From Mesorhizobium loti R88b (GTDB lineage: Bacteria; Pseudomonadota; Alphaproteobacteria; Rhizobiales; Rhizobiaceae): 64,000 nt of DNA. The stretch lies in contig NZ_CP033367.1 in NCBI RefSeq assembly GCF_013170845.1, positions 6,201,001 through 6,265,000 of the forward strand, in the 5' to 3' direction. A model generated the notes under the pieces. That model did not search any database. It was not told the origin of the DNA and saw only the letters and a program-made list of their open reading frames with translations. Of the stretch, positions 38,277 through 46,479 are shown one piece after another. The first letter of the stretch is position 1, and each line of letters starts with the position of its first letter. The position numbers and the translations under genes were made by a program.

Positions 38277-39680
38277 CTATTCCTCGTCGCTGGCTATGCC
38301 GAACTTGTTCATCTTGAGATAGAGCGCCTGCCGGCTCAAGCCCAGGACACGCGCTGCCGAGGCACGGTTGTTGCCTGTCAGGTTCAACGCAGCTTCGATG
38401 CACATCTTTTCGATGACGTCGGTGGTGTCGCGCACAAGATCCTTCATCGGAACGCGGCCGATCATCTCGACAAGGTTTTCGGCGGTGCGCGTCAGGTCAC
38501 TGTTGCCGCGGCCCGGCCGTGCACCCTCCGTGGAAAGGGCACGGATGACAAAGCCATAACCCGGCGGGCTGCGGTCCAGCATGGCGACGGCGGAAAGATC
38601 CACATCGGTCGACTGGCCATTCATCCCCTTGACGGTGCCCGCGAAGGTCTGGACGCGGCCGTGACGCCGAACATTCTGCAGCAGCACATCCTGCTCGATG
38701 TTGCTCCATTCGAAGAAATCACCAAACGATCTTCCGACAGCGTGCGCGGCAAGCGGGAGTCCGGCAAGCGCCAGAAACGATTCGTTGGCCCATAGAACCT
38801 TTCCTTGGTCGTCGGTCAGCAGAACGCCTTCAGCGGCGTTGCGCACCAGCGAATCCAGCCCGAGATCGGGAGCCGCGTGCAGATCGGCAGCGCTGTCCGG
38901 CTCCGATACGCGCACCATGATAAGCCTGAGATCGCCGGCGCGAAAAAGCTCGGCGGCCAGAACGAGGCGTCTGTCATTCGGGCCATCGGACAGGCTGAGC
39001 GTGACCGGTGTGCCGGACGCCAAAACGGCGGCGAGCATGGCTTGCACGTCAGCCTGCTGGTGCTTGTCAAACAAGGCGGAAAGCCTCCTGCCGCTCAACC
39101 CGGCACCCGCGAAGCCGACAATTGCCGCAGCGCGAGGGTTGGCCTCGCGGATCTTGCCGCTGGCCGCATCGACAATGATGATTGCCTCAGAGGCGGTTTC
39201 GAACAGCAAGCGATAATGTGCCTCCGCCTGACGTTGGTTCTTGGCGTTCTGCTCAAGCGACTGCCTGTTGGCCAGGAGCCTGGACTGAAGCTCCGCGACC
39301 ACGCGCAGATCGCGCCCAAGCAGAACGATCTGACCGTCGCCACCCACCTTGAAGGCGGAGTACTGTATCGGAAGATCCCTGCCGCCATCGAGCAGATGAC
39401 TGATGTCGAAGCGCGTCGCGGAACCTCCATCGCGCGCCGTTCGCAACATCTTTTTGAGTGTCGATCGGCTGCTGCTCCGTACGACCCCTTCAATCGGCTG
39501 GCCGCGCCAGGAGGGAATCCCCGCTGAAGATAGCTGATCCAGATTGTGCGACAGATCATCAATGACGTCGTTGTAGTCGACCACCAGCGTCAGATCGGCG
39601 GCGGCCGACAGGAGATTGGCCACGGTGCGCACATCTGCCTGCAAAAGATGCGTTTCGGGATGTTGAAACTCAGCTGTCAT
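38277..39680 (-). CDS. ppsR: Photosynthesis repressor PpsR/CrtJ
   Basis: The product has 467 residues, with an N-terminal domain, a coiled Q-linker (about 140-170), two PAS domains (about 170-400) and a C-terminal Fis-type helix-turn-helix (NRASAARVLGLSRQALYLKM). It binds TGT-N12-ACA and represses bch, crt and puf genes under oxygen. The protein has a single cysteine, in EKMCIEAAL of the DNA-binding domain; the second cysteine used for an internal disulfide in Rhodobacter is missing. Start 39680 gives the normal N-terminus. Confidence 0.94.
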   Translation of the reverse strand: MTAEFQHPETHLLQADVRTVANLLSAAADLTLVVDYNDVIDDLSHNLDQLSSAGIPSWRGQPIEGVVRSSSRSTLKKMLRTARDGGSATRFDISHLLDGGRDLPIQYSAFKVGGDGQIVLLGRDLRVVAELQSRLLANRQSLEQNAKNQRQAEAHYRLLFETASEAIIIVDAASGKIREANPRAAAIVGFAGAGLSGRRLSALFDKHQQADVQAMLAAVLASGTPVTLSLSDGPNDRRLVLAAELFRAGDLRLIMVRVSEPDSAADLHAAPDLGLDSLVRNAAEGVLLTDDQGKVLWANESFLALAGLPLAAHAVGRSFGDFFEWSNIEQDVLLQNVRRHGRVQTFAGTVKGMNGQSTDVDLSAVAMLDRSPPGYGFVIRALSTEGARPGRGNSDLTRTAENLVEMIGRVPMKDLVRDTTDVIEKMCIEAALNLTGNNRASAARVLGLSRQALYLKMNKFGIASDEE

Positions 39681-39845
39681 GGCGATGAAAATCCGACTTC
39701 GTGGAGCCGATAAAGGGGCGATGGTCGGTCGTGTCGGAGAGATGAACCACGCAACTAAGGCAGATTGACGCCGACCGGCCCCTCGCCGGTTTCGCCCGCT
39801 TTTGCTATTTATTGTTGGTCTTGTCCAGTGTTGCGTTGCCGCATC

Positions 39846-39888
39846 TGTCACAATGGCGTTACACTGATTCTGTCGCCTGGATAGGTCA
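39846..39888. promoter_or_regulatory. PpsR site in the ppsR-bphO intergenic region
   Basis: An exact TGT-N12-ACA lies at 39846-39863. Seven bases on, a partial copy, TGT-N12-TCA (39871-39888), follows. The pair lies in the 261-base divergent spacer, consistent with PpsR controlling itself, the heme oxygenase-phytochrome operon, or both. Confidence 0.75.
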
Positions 39889-39941
39889 GCTGGCGCGACA
39901 TAGCCGGGGAAAACAACCGGTAATCAATAGGGAGCGTACGC

Positions 39942-40598
39942 TTGTCAGCTTACCTTGAGACGAGACCGAGAAGCGAAATGTTCCGCTTCGTGCTCCGCCA
40001 TGAAACCAGGGCGGAGCATGGCGGACTGGACCAGCATCCCGCATTCGCCTCGTTGCTGGACGGAACCATGAGCCTCGACAGCTATCGGAACCTGATGCTT
40101 GCCTTCCATGGGTTCTACCTTCGTGTCGACGAACCGTTGCAGCAGGCCTGCGGTCGTCACGGGCTCGACCGCTTCAGCTTCGTCTACGAACCTCGCACGG
40201 CAATCTTGGCGAGCGACCTGAGGGTGCTCGGTACGGACGTTCCACTTTGGACGAGCCAATCACCTTCGGTTCAGAAACTTGACGTCGACTCAATCGAGTC
40301 ACTGGGGGGCGCGCTATATGTTTTCGAAGGCTCTTTGCTCGGCGCCTCGATGATGTGCGCTTCAACCGATAGCCTCCTTCAAAGGTTCGGAACCGGGGGC
40401 AACGTTTACTGGAAGTGGTGCCGGGAAGCTGGATCGAAACGCTGGGCGATGACATGTCAACTGATCGAAAGGCTGGCGACATCGGATCAAGCGAAAGCCC
40501 GTATGGTCGACGCAGCCCAAACGGCGTTCAGGTCTTTCGCGCAATGGCTGGATCACTGGGATGACGGTGCGTTCCAGCGGAGCCGCAAGCAGTGCTAA
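39942..40598 (+). CDS. Biliverdin-forming heme oxygenase
   Basis: The product has 218 residues from a TTG start behind AGGGAGCGTACGC; an internal ATG at 39978 is an alternative. It opens heme to biliverdin, the chromophore of the phytochrome encoded next. The proximal histidine is probably in ETRAEHGGLDQHP, and the distal helix contains SLGGALYVFEGSLLGAS. The stop overlaps the bphP start, so cofactor enzyme and apoprotein are co-translated. Confidence 0.92.
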   Translation: MSAYLETRPRSEMFRFVLRHETRAEHGGLDQHPAFASLLDGTMSLDSYRNLMLAFHGFYLRVDEPLQQACGRHGLDRFSFVYEPRTAILASDLRVLGTDVPLWTSQSPSVQKLDVDSIESLGGALYVFEGSLLGASMMCASTDSLLQRFGTGGNVYWKWCREAGSKRWAMTCQLIERLATSDQAKARMVDAAQTAFRSFAQWLDHWDDGAFQRSRKQC

Positions 40599-42874
40599 AG
40601 CGCTCCGTCGACCTGACGTCATGCGACACCGAACCGATCCACATGATCGGCGCCATTCAGCCGATAGGGGCGCTGATCGCGGTTGATGGGGCCACCCTTC
40701 TAATCGAGTTTGCGAGCAGTAACACGGATGCCTTCTTCGGTCGTTCCTGCCAAGACCTTATCGGCAAGCCGCTGTCTTCTCTGTTAGGCGAAAGCCAGTG
40801 TGCGGAACTCGCCACGCGGGGATTGAGCCCGTCGATGCCAGACCTGCTCAGGCCTTGGTTCGTCAGCGTTTCAAAGCCAGACGGGTCCATGGCGAAACTG
40901 GAGTGTTTTCCCCACAGCCACGAAGGACGGATAATCCTGGAGTTTGTAGCGCTTCAGGATGGGCCCGCGGTGATGTGGGAACAGGATCTCGTCCGCCAGC
41001 GCATAATCTCCGAGCTGATCCGGCCTGAAACGTTGACCGAACTTGCCCAGGTCGGCGCTCAAATCATACGGGAAGTCACTGGATTCGATCGCGTGATGAT
41101 CTATCGTTTCGCTGAAGACAAGCACGGTGAAGTCATTGCCGAAAGCACCATTCGCGACGACAGTTTTCTGGGGCTCCACTACCCAGCTTCAGATATTCCC
41201 GATCCGGCACGGCGCCATTTCGTCCTGAATGTCATTCGCACCATACCGGACATCAACGCGGAACCCGTGCCTATCATGACGCGGGCTGGTGTCGCTGCTG
41301 ATGCCCGATCGCAAACACCGCTCGATTTGACCTTCTCAAAGCTGCGAGCGGTTGCACCGGTTCACGTCGAGTATCTCAACAACATGGGTGTCGGCGCGAG
41401 CATGTCGATTTCCCTGATATCCAATAACGAGTTGTGGGGTCTCGTTGCCTGCCATCACTATGGCCCGCTGCACCTCAGTTGGAGCAGACTGCGTTTCTGC
41501 GAGCTTCTCGGCGGGACGATTTCGGCCCTCCTGCAGAGCTTGGAGAACACGATCCAGCTGCGTCAAAGCATTCGTGCGGAGAAGACCGCATTTGCCATCG
41601 AGCGTGATGCCAGATCAGGCAAGCCGCTTAGGGACGTCGTCCACGATCATGCGGCCATGCTCATGGAACAGAGCAGCGCCCACGGGATGATATTGAACCT
41701 CGGCGACGCGCGGATCGAGATGGGGAGAGTGCCTAGTCTCGCGACGGATTTCGCACAGCTCCGGCGTGCAATGATCGAGGGAGTATCAACCACCGATAAT
41801 CTCTCAGGAATGCTTGGAACAGATGGCTCATCCGAAGTGGCCGGCGCGGCCATGATGGAGCTGTCCGAGGACGGCAAGGACTGGCTGATCCTGTTTCGCG
41901 AAGCGTTCGAGCACACCATTCGGTGGGCAGGGAGACCGGAGAAAGTCGGCACGACGCTTGAAGACGGCTCCATTCGACTTTCGCCCCGCGGATCGTTCGC
42001 GCTTTGGCGGGAGGAACGACTTGGCCGCAGCAAGCCGTTCACCGAGATCGATAGCGAAATTCTGCGGATTACGAGACGGGCGCTATTCGCAATGAATAGC
42101 CTCGACCGAGAGCGGGCCGCCGTCGTAGCAAAGAGCCATGCGGAAGCGGAAAAGGCGCGGATACGCCTTGTTCTTTTGGATGCGGCGCGGAACCGATCCA
42201 TGGGCGAGCTGGCGTCCGCGCTTGCGCATGAATTGAACCAGCCACTCTCGGCGGTGACAAACTATGTCAACGCATGCCGGCAAGAGTTGAAGAATTATGG
42301 GGTCGATGTACCCGAAGGCGTCGGGCGGCTGATGGACAGCGCGGTATCGGAATCCTCGCGTGCCGCCGATCTGGTCCGCCGGCTTCGCAATTTCATTGGA
42401 CAAGGCGAAATCGCACTAGAATCGATCGACCTGCACGCTGTGATCCGGCAAGCCGTCGAACTCGCACTCGTTGCAAGTGACGAAGCGCCGCCCCGCATCG
42501 TATTGAGTTTCGCCGATGGCATGCCGCCGATCCAGGCAGATCCGGTGCAGATTGGCCAGGTTATTTTGAATCTGGTTCGCAACAGCCTGACGGCGATGGC
42601 CCAGACGACGAAGAGGGTGCTGACTATTTCAACGCGCTTCGACGACCATCTCGTCGAAGTATCCGTTAGGGACACCGGCGCGGGAATAGACAAAGACATC
42701 GAGCAAACGCTCTTTGAACCCTTTCACAACTCAACCACAAGTGGGATGGGAATCGGGTTGTCCCTTTCGCGCTCGATCGTAGAGGCCCATGGCGGCAGGA
42801 TCTGGACCGAACCGGTCCAGGACGGGGCGCAGTTCTTCTTTACCCTGGATAGAAACGGTCGGCAAAATGGTTGA
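40592..42874 (+). CDS. bphP: Bacteriophytochrome histidine kinase
   Basis: The product has 760 residues from GTG. PAS is about 1-105 with the biliverdin-binding Cys11 (VDLTSCDTEPIH). GAF is about 130-300 with PASDIPDPARRHF. PHY is about 310-490 with the tongue motif PRGSF. The histidine kinase has its phosphohistidine box in ALAHELNQPLSAVTNY and ATPase boxes DTGAGID and GIGLSLSRSIVEAHGG. It senses red/far-red light. The kinase core is FixL-like, and its partner is the next gene. Confidence 0.96.
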   Translation: MLKRSVDLTSCDTEPIHMIGAIQPIGALIAVDGATLLIEFASSNTDAFFGRSCQDLIGKPLSSLLGESQCAELATRGLSPSMPDLLRPWFVSVSKPDGSMAKLECFPHSHEGRIILEFVALQDGPAVMWEQDLVRQRIISELIRPETLTELAQVGAQIIREVTGFDRVMIYRFAEDKHGEVIAESTIRDDSFLGLHYPASDIPDPARRHFVLNVIRTIPDINAEPVPIMTRAGVAADARSQTPLDLTFSKLRAVAPVHVEYLNNMGVGASMSISLISNNELWGLVACHHYGPLHLSWSRLRFCELLGGTISALLQSLENTIQLRQSIRAEKTAFAIERDARSGKPLRDVVHDHAAMLMEQSSAHGMILNLGDARIEMGRVPSLATDFAQLRRAMIEGVSTTDNLSGMLGTDGSSEVAGAAMMELSEDGKDWLILFREAFEHTIRWAGRPEKVGTTLEDGSIRLSPRGSFALWREERLGRSKPFTEIDSEILRITRRALFAMNSLDRERAAVVAKSHAEAEKARIRLVLLDAARNRSMGELASALAHELNQPLSAVTNYVNACRQELKNYGVDVPEGVGRLMDSAVSESSRAADLVRRLRNFIGQGEIALESIDLHAVIRQAVELALVASDEAPPRIVLSFADGMPPIQADPVQIGQVILNLVRNSLTAMAQTTKRVLTISTRFDDHLVEVSVRDTGAGIDKDIEQTLFEPFHNSTTSGMGIGLSLSRSIVEAHGGRIWTEPVQDGAQFFFTLDRNGRQNG

Positions 42875-43472
42875 GCCAGGGGTCCGCAAATCCATCTACA
42901 TCGTTGACGACGACGAATCCGTGCGAGATTCGTTGTGCGCCCTCTTGTCAGCGCATGGTTTCCGGCCGGTTCCCTCCCAATCGGCTGAAGATTTCCTCGA
43001 GAATTTCGATCCGCAAAATGCGCTCTGCGCCTTTATCGACCTGCGGATGCCGGGCATAGGCGGCATCGAGTTGCTGAAACTGCTGGCAGCCAAGGCTCCC
43101 ATTGTTCCTGTCGTTATACTGACTGCTCACGGCGACGTTCCGTTGGCAGTGGAGGCCATGCGGGCCGGGGCCGTAGACTTCATCGAAAAACCCGGATCCC
43201 AGGAGCAGCTTCTGGCGGCCATTGACGCCGCCGCCAATCGTCTGGCTAACCGGCCGCAGCCAAAGTTGCCGCAAAGTATCGTGACAGAGCGACTGGCGCG
43301 GCTGACCAGCCGGGAGAAGGAAGTGCTCGACCATGTTGTGCTGGGCATGACCAACAAGCACATCGCTGACCAACTCCATATCAGTCAGCGCACGGTTGAG
43401 ATTCACCGTGCCCGCATCCGCGAAAAGATGGAGGCGCGAGGCCTCGCCGACCTGATCCGGATGATGAAATAG
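42867..43472 (+). CDS. FixJ/NarL-type response regulator, partner of the phytochrome
   Basis: The product has 201 residues. A receiver domain has acidic IVDDDESVRDS, phospho-acceptor Asp in AFIDLRMPG, Thr in VILTAHGD and Lys in FIEKP. A LuxR-type DNA-binding domain has LTSREKEVLDHVVLG and QRTVEIHRARIREKM. It overlaps bphP by eight bases, so it is almost certainly phosphorylated by it. This gives light input independent of direct PpsR contact. Confidence 0.93.
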   Translation: MVEPGVRKSIYIVDDDESVRDSLCALLSAHGFRPVPSQSAEDFLENFDPQNALCAFIDLRMPGIGGIELLKLLAAKAPIVPVVILTAHGDVPLAVEAMRAGAVDFIEKPGSQEQLLAAIDAAANRLANRPQPKLPQSIVTERLARLTSREKEVLDHVVLGMTNKHIADQLHISQRTVEIHRARIREKMEARGLADLIRMMK

Positions 43473-43637
43473 GCCGGGAAAATCTCGAGATCTGGCATAA
43501 GTATTTTATACGTAGCGGAATAACCGAAATAGCAACAAGGATACGTTTGCACTTAACTTGATCGAGGGGAAAACGCCTGCAGGCAAATGATCTAAAAACA
43601 ACCTTCAATGTCTGCACGACAACCGGGAGGTCACGCT

Positions 43638-43958
43638 ATGCCGGCTGGTCGTTCCAGTGCCGAAAATCGGGGAGATTTTTCACTTCCCGGACAAAGTCAA
43701 GCAAGACGACATTGTGTGCTCGTCAAGCTCACAGATGAGCAGATGGCCGCCGCGGAGGGTTGGCGTTCCGCACATGGGATTTCGGAAGCGTCAGAAGCAC
43801 TGACCGAATTGGTCCGTCTCGGCCTGCTCAGTGAAATAGCCAAGATCTTTCGGCTGGTATCGGACAAGACTCCGCAGCCTGTGGGACGGTTTAGCGAATC
43901 GACTCTTTCGGTGGAATTTGATTCGCCCACCCTCCAGAAGATGGTGCAGACGGATTAA
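43638..43958 (+). CDS. Small ribbon-helix-helix-like protein
   Basis: The product has 106 residues. The part HCVLVKLTDEQMAAAEGW with ASEALTELVRLGLL has the strand-helix-helix pattern of Arc/MetJ regulators. GGGAGG lies seven bases before the ATG at 43638, which is preferred over 43608. It follows the phytochrome operon by 165 bases and could be its regulatory neighbour or unrelated; no named family is recognised. Confidence 0.65.
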   Translation: MPAGRSSAENRGDFSLPGQSQARRHCVLVKLTDEQMAAAEGWRSAHGISEASEALTELVRLGLLSEIAKIFRLVSDKTPQPVGRFSESTLSVEFDSPTLQKMVQTD

Positions 43959-43965
43959 TCTAACG

Positions 43966-43991
43966 CCTGAACAAATGAATGATTGTTCAGG
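43966..43991. other. Hairpin between convergent genes
   Basis: A perfect 9-bp stem CCTGAACAA/TTGTTCAGG has an 8-base loop. It lacks a T run, so it is a weak bidirectional terminator or an operator. Confidence 0.5.
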
Positions 43992-44028
43992 GGCGGTTCA
44001 TTAGCAACGGTCTGTCTCGGGAGCGCAA

Positions 44029-44742
44029 TCAATCCGAATTGAGGACGCTCGAAGCGATTGAGATGCCGGCGCAGCGGGCTGTGTTGGTGATATGATTTTG
44101 CATCTCGCGGGTTGCCTTTGCGGCATCGCGATGTCGCAAGGCACGAATGATGCGCCTGTGCTCCGCGATCGACGCTCGCATGCGAGCCGGCTCTGTGATT
44201 GGGATTGGCTGGATTTGGGTCTCGGTCAGTTTGTCACGGACAGATTGGTAGAGATCGACGATCATTCTGTTTGGGCAGGCAGATGCAATGATTGCATGGA
44301 ATTCGAGATCCGCCTCGACATTGGCCAAAAGGTCGCCGCTTTCCCAATTGCGCTCCATCGTAGCCGTTTCAGTCTCGAGAGCCTGAAACTCGGCCTCTGT
44401 GAGGGTCTGCGATGACAGGCCAGCTATCCGCCCTTCCAGCATGATGCGTGTCTCGAAGACATCCGCTACCGGATAGCTGTCGGCATAGCGCCACCGCGCC
44501 ATGTTGCGCGACGCCGAAGGCCTTTCCTGCGAAACGAAAGTCCCTCGCCCCGGTTCCGTCTTCAGCATGCCCAGTGTCTCAAGGGTCAGCAGGGCTTCGC
44601 GCAATGAGGCGCGGCTGACGCCGAGACTGAGCGCGAACTCGCGCTGCGAGGGCACCTTCTCACCTGACCTCAGTTCTCCACTGAGGATCATGCCCTGGAT
44701 TTTCCTCGCGGCGGCGTGGGGTACTGGAACACGCGAAAGCAT
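44029..44742 (-). CDS. FadR-subfamily GntR transcriptional regulator
   Basis: The product has 237 residues. A winged helix (about 8-75) contains GELRSGEKVPSQREFALSLGVSRASLREAL, and a C-terminal FCD ligand domain has metal-site-like histidines (LEFHAIIA, AEHRRII, MQNHITNT). The ATG at 44742 has GGAAGAA upstream; 44766 is an alternative. It is divergent from an amino-acid ABC transporter operon and probably controls it. Confidence 0.88.
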   Translation of the reverse strand: MLSRVPVPHAAARKIQGMILSGELRSGEKVPSQREFALSLGVSRASLREALLTLETLGMLKTEPGRGTFVSQERPSASRNMARWRYADSYPVADVFETRIMLEGRIAGLSSQTLTEAEFQALETETATMERNWESGDLLANVEADLEFHAIIASACPNRMIVDLYQSVRDKLTETQIQPIPITEPARMRASIAEHRRIIRALRHRDAAKATREMQNHITNTARCAGISIASSVLNSD

Positions 44743-44868
44743 CGAATTTCTTCCATTCTGGGGCAACAGCGCCGATCCGGCTACACCTCTGGTCGCTTCA
44801 GAGGTAACCGATCCGCCTGGCGGACGGAATGCCTTGCATTTTTCAGGGGCACATGATTGGTTGGTCGG

Positions 44869-44883
44869 ACTGGTCAGACCGGT
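44869..44883. promoter_or_regulatory. Probable FadR-type operator
   Basis: ACTGGTC-a-GACCGGT is a near-perfect palindrome containing the GGTC-N-GACC core known for FadR-like GntR regulators. A related TTGGTCGGAC lies just upstream. It sits 44 bases before the transporter start, between the divergent regulator and the operon. Confidence 0.7.
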
Positions 44884-44926
44884 CTAACCACATCAATCAA
44901 AAAAGTCATCAAAAAAGGGGAATTCA

Positions 44927-45718
44927 ATGAGAGTGTTGAAAGCGATTCTGATCTCGGGAGCACTTGCCCTGGGGTCTTTCAGTGCCGCCGTTTCGCACGC
45001 GGCGGAGATCAATGTCGGCGCCAACATCGGCAATGTTCCCTGGGAGTTCCAGGACGCCAGCGGCAAGATGGTGGGCTTTGAAATCGACCTGATGACAGAG
45101 GTCGGAAAGCGGCTCGGCATGGACGTCAAGTTCACGAACATCCCATTCGCCGGTTTGTTCGCTGCAGTTCAGTCCGGTCAGATCGACGCCGCGGTCTCAT
45201 CGATCACGATCACCAAGAAACGCCTTGAGTCGGTCAGCTTCGCCCAGCCCTATTACGACAGCGACCAGTCGCTGACGGTCAAGAGCGACAGCGGCATCAC
45301 CGGCCTCGCCGGCATGGCTGGCAAGACTGTCGGCGTCGATACCGGTTCGACCGGTGATATCTGGACCACCGCGCATCAGGCCGAAACGAAAATCGCCACC
45401 ATCAACAAATATGAGGGCTTGCAGCCGGCAATGCTGGATCTGCAGGCGGGCCGCATCGACGGCTACATCTCGGACATTCCGGCATTGCTCTATTATTCGA
45501 AGGATAAGCCGCAATTCAAGGTCGTCGAACGCATCAAGACCACGGAGCAATACTCGGTGATGTTCGCCAAGGATGCGCCGCTGGCTGCCAAGGTCAACGA
45601 CGTCATCACAGCTCTGAAGAAAGACGGCACGCTGGCAAAGATTCACGAAACCTGGTTTGGCGCCAAGCCCGATGAAGGGCTTGCCACGTCGACTGTCCTG
45701 GATATGCCGAAGCTCTGA
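44927..45718 (+). CDS. Amino-acid ABC transporter substrate-binding protein
   Basis: The product has 263 residues with a cleavable signal (about 1-25, ending SHA-AEI). It has the periplasmic binding protein family 3 fold: GFEIDLMTEVGKRLGM, then the DAAVSSITITKKRLE and FAQPYYDSDQSL signatures typical of polar amino-acid binders. The ligand cannot be told. Confidence 0.92.
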   Translation: MRVLKAILISGALALGSFSAAVSHAAEINVGANIGNVPWEFQDASGKMVGFEIDLMTEVGKRLGMDVKFTNIPFAGLFAAVQSGQIDAAVSSITITKKRLESVSFAQPYYDSDQSLTVKSDSGITGLAGMAGKTVGVDTGSTGDIWTTAHQAETKIATINKYEGLQPAMLDLQAGRIDGYISDIPALLYYSKDKPQFKVVERIKTTEQYSVMFAKDAPLAAKVNDVITALKKDGTLAKIHETWFGAKPDEGLATSTVLDMPKL

Positions 45719-45784
45719 TGCCGGTCATCATGTGGAAGGAGACCGCGTTGCGGCCTCCTTCTCCCGTGACGCAGAGGCTGGGAC

Positions 45785-46456
45785 ATGTCCATTTTCGATA
45801 CGTTTTTGAACTACCGCGTTTTCGTGGAGACGTTGCCGCTCATCCTGAGTGGCCTTGCCACCACGCTGACACTTGGCATTGTCTGCATCCTTGTCGGGTT
45901 CTTCGTCGGCATTGGTCTGGCGATGCTGCGGCTTTACGGGCCTTCGCCGGTGCGTTTTGTGACCGTCGCCTACATCGACGTGTTCCGCTCTATACCGGTT
46001 CTGGTGCTGCTGTTCGTCGTCTATTACGCGTTGCCCTTTGCCGGCATCCGGTTCAGTTCGTTCACGGCCGCGTCAACCTCGATCTCGATGATATCGGCCG
46101 CCTATTCTGCCGAAATCATCCGTGCCGGCATCGTCGCTATCCCAAAAGGTCAATTCGAAGCCGCACGGGCGCTTGGGCTCCACTTCTATTCGACCATGCT
46201 CAAGGTGATCCTGCCGCAAGCGATCAAGATTGTCGTGCCGCCGCTGACCTCGAACGCCATCAACGTCATGAAGGACACGGCATTGGCGTCGGTGGTTGCA
46301 ATGCCTGACCTGCTCAAACAGGCAAACCAGGCGCAGGCCCTTGCCGCCAATCCGACGCCGCTGATCGTAGCGGCCGCCATCTACCTCATCATCCTGCTTC
46401 CCCTGGTCCGGCTTGTCGGCATGCTGGAGAAGCGTCTCGCCAAATCTGAACGTTGA
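45785..46456 (+). CDS. Amino-acid ABC transporter permease
   Basis: The product has 223 residues and about five membrane helices, of the polar amino-acid (HisM/GlnP) permease type. The EAA loop is FEAARALGLHFYSTMLKVILPQA. It is encoded 66 bases after the binding protein. No ATP-binding subunit gene follows, so the transporter must borrow one from elsewhere. Confidence 0.92.
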   Translation: MSIFDTFLNYRVFVETLPLILSGLATTLTLGIVCILVGFFVGIGLAMLRLYGPSPVRFVTVAYIDVFRSIPVLVLLFVVYYALPFAGIRFSSFTAASTSISMISAAYSAEIIRAGIVAIPKGQFEAARALGLHFYSTMLKVILPQAIKIVVPPLTSNAINVMKDTALASVVAMPDLLKQANQAQALAANPTPLIVAAAIYLIILLPLVRLVGMLEKRLAKSER

Positions 46457-46479
46457 AGACTTTCCCCACGAGGCCATCC

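Noticed and set aside
46453..46479. TTG start for the class V aminotransferase
   Set aside because: The added residues are not family-like and overlap the permease; the ATG at 46480 has a ribosome site.
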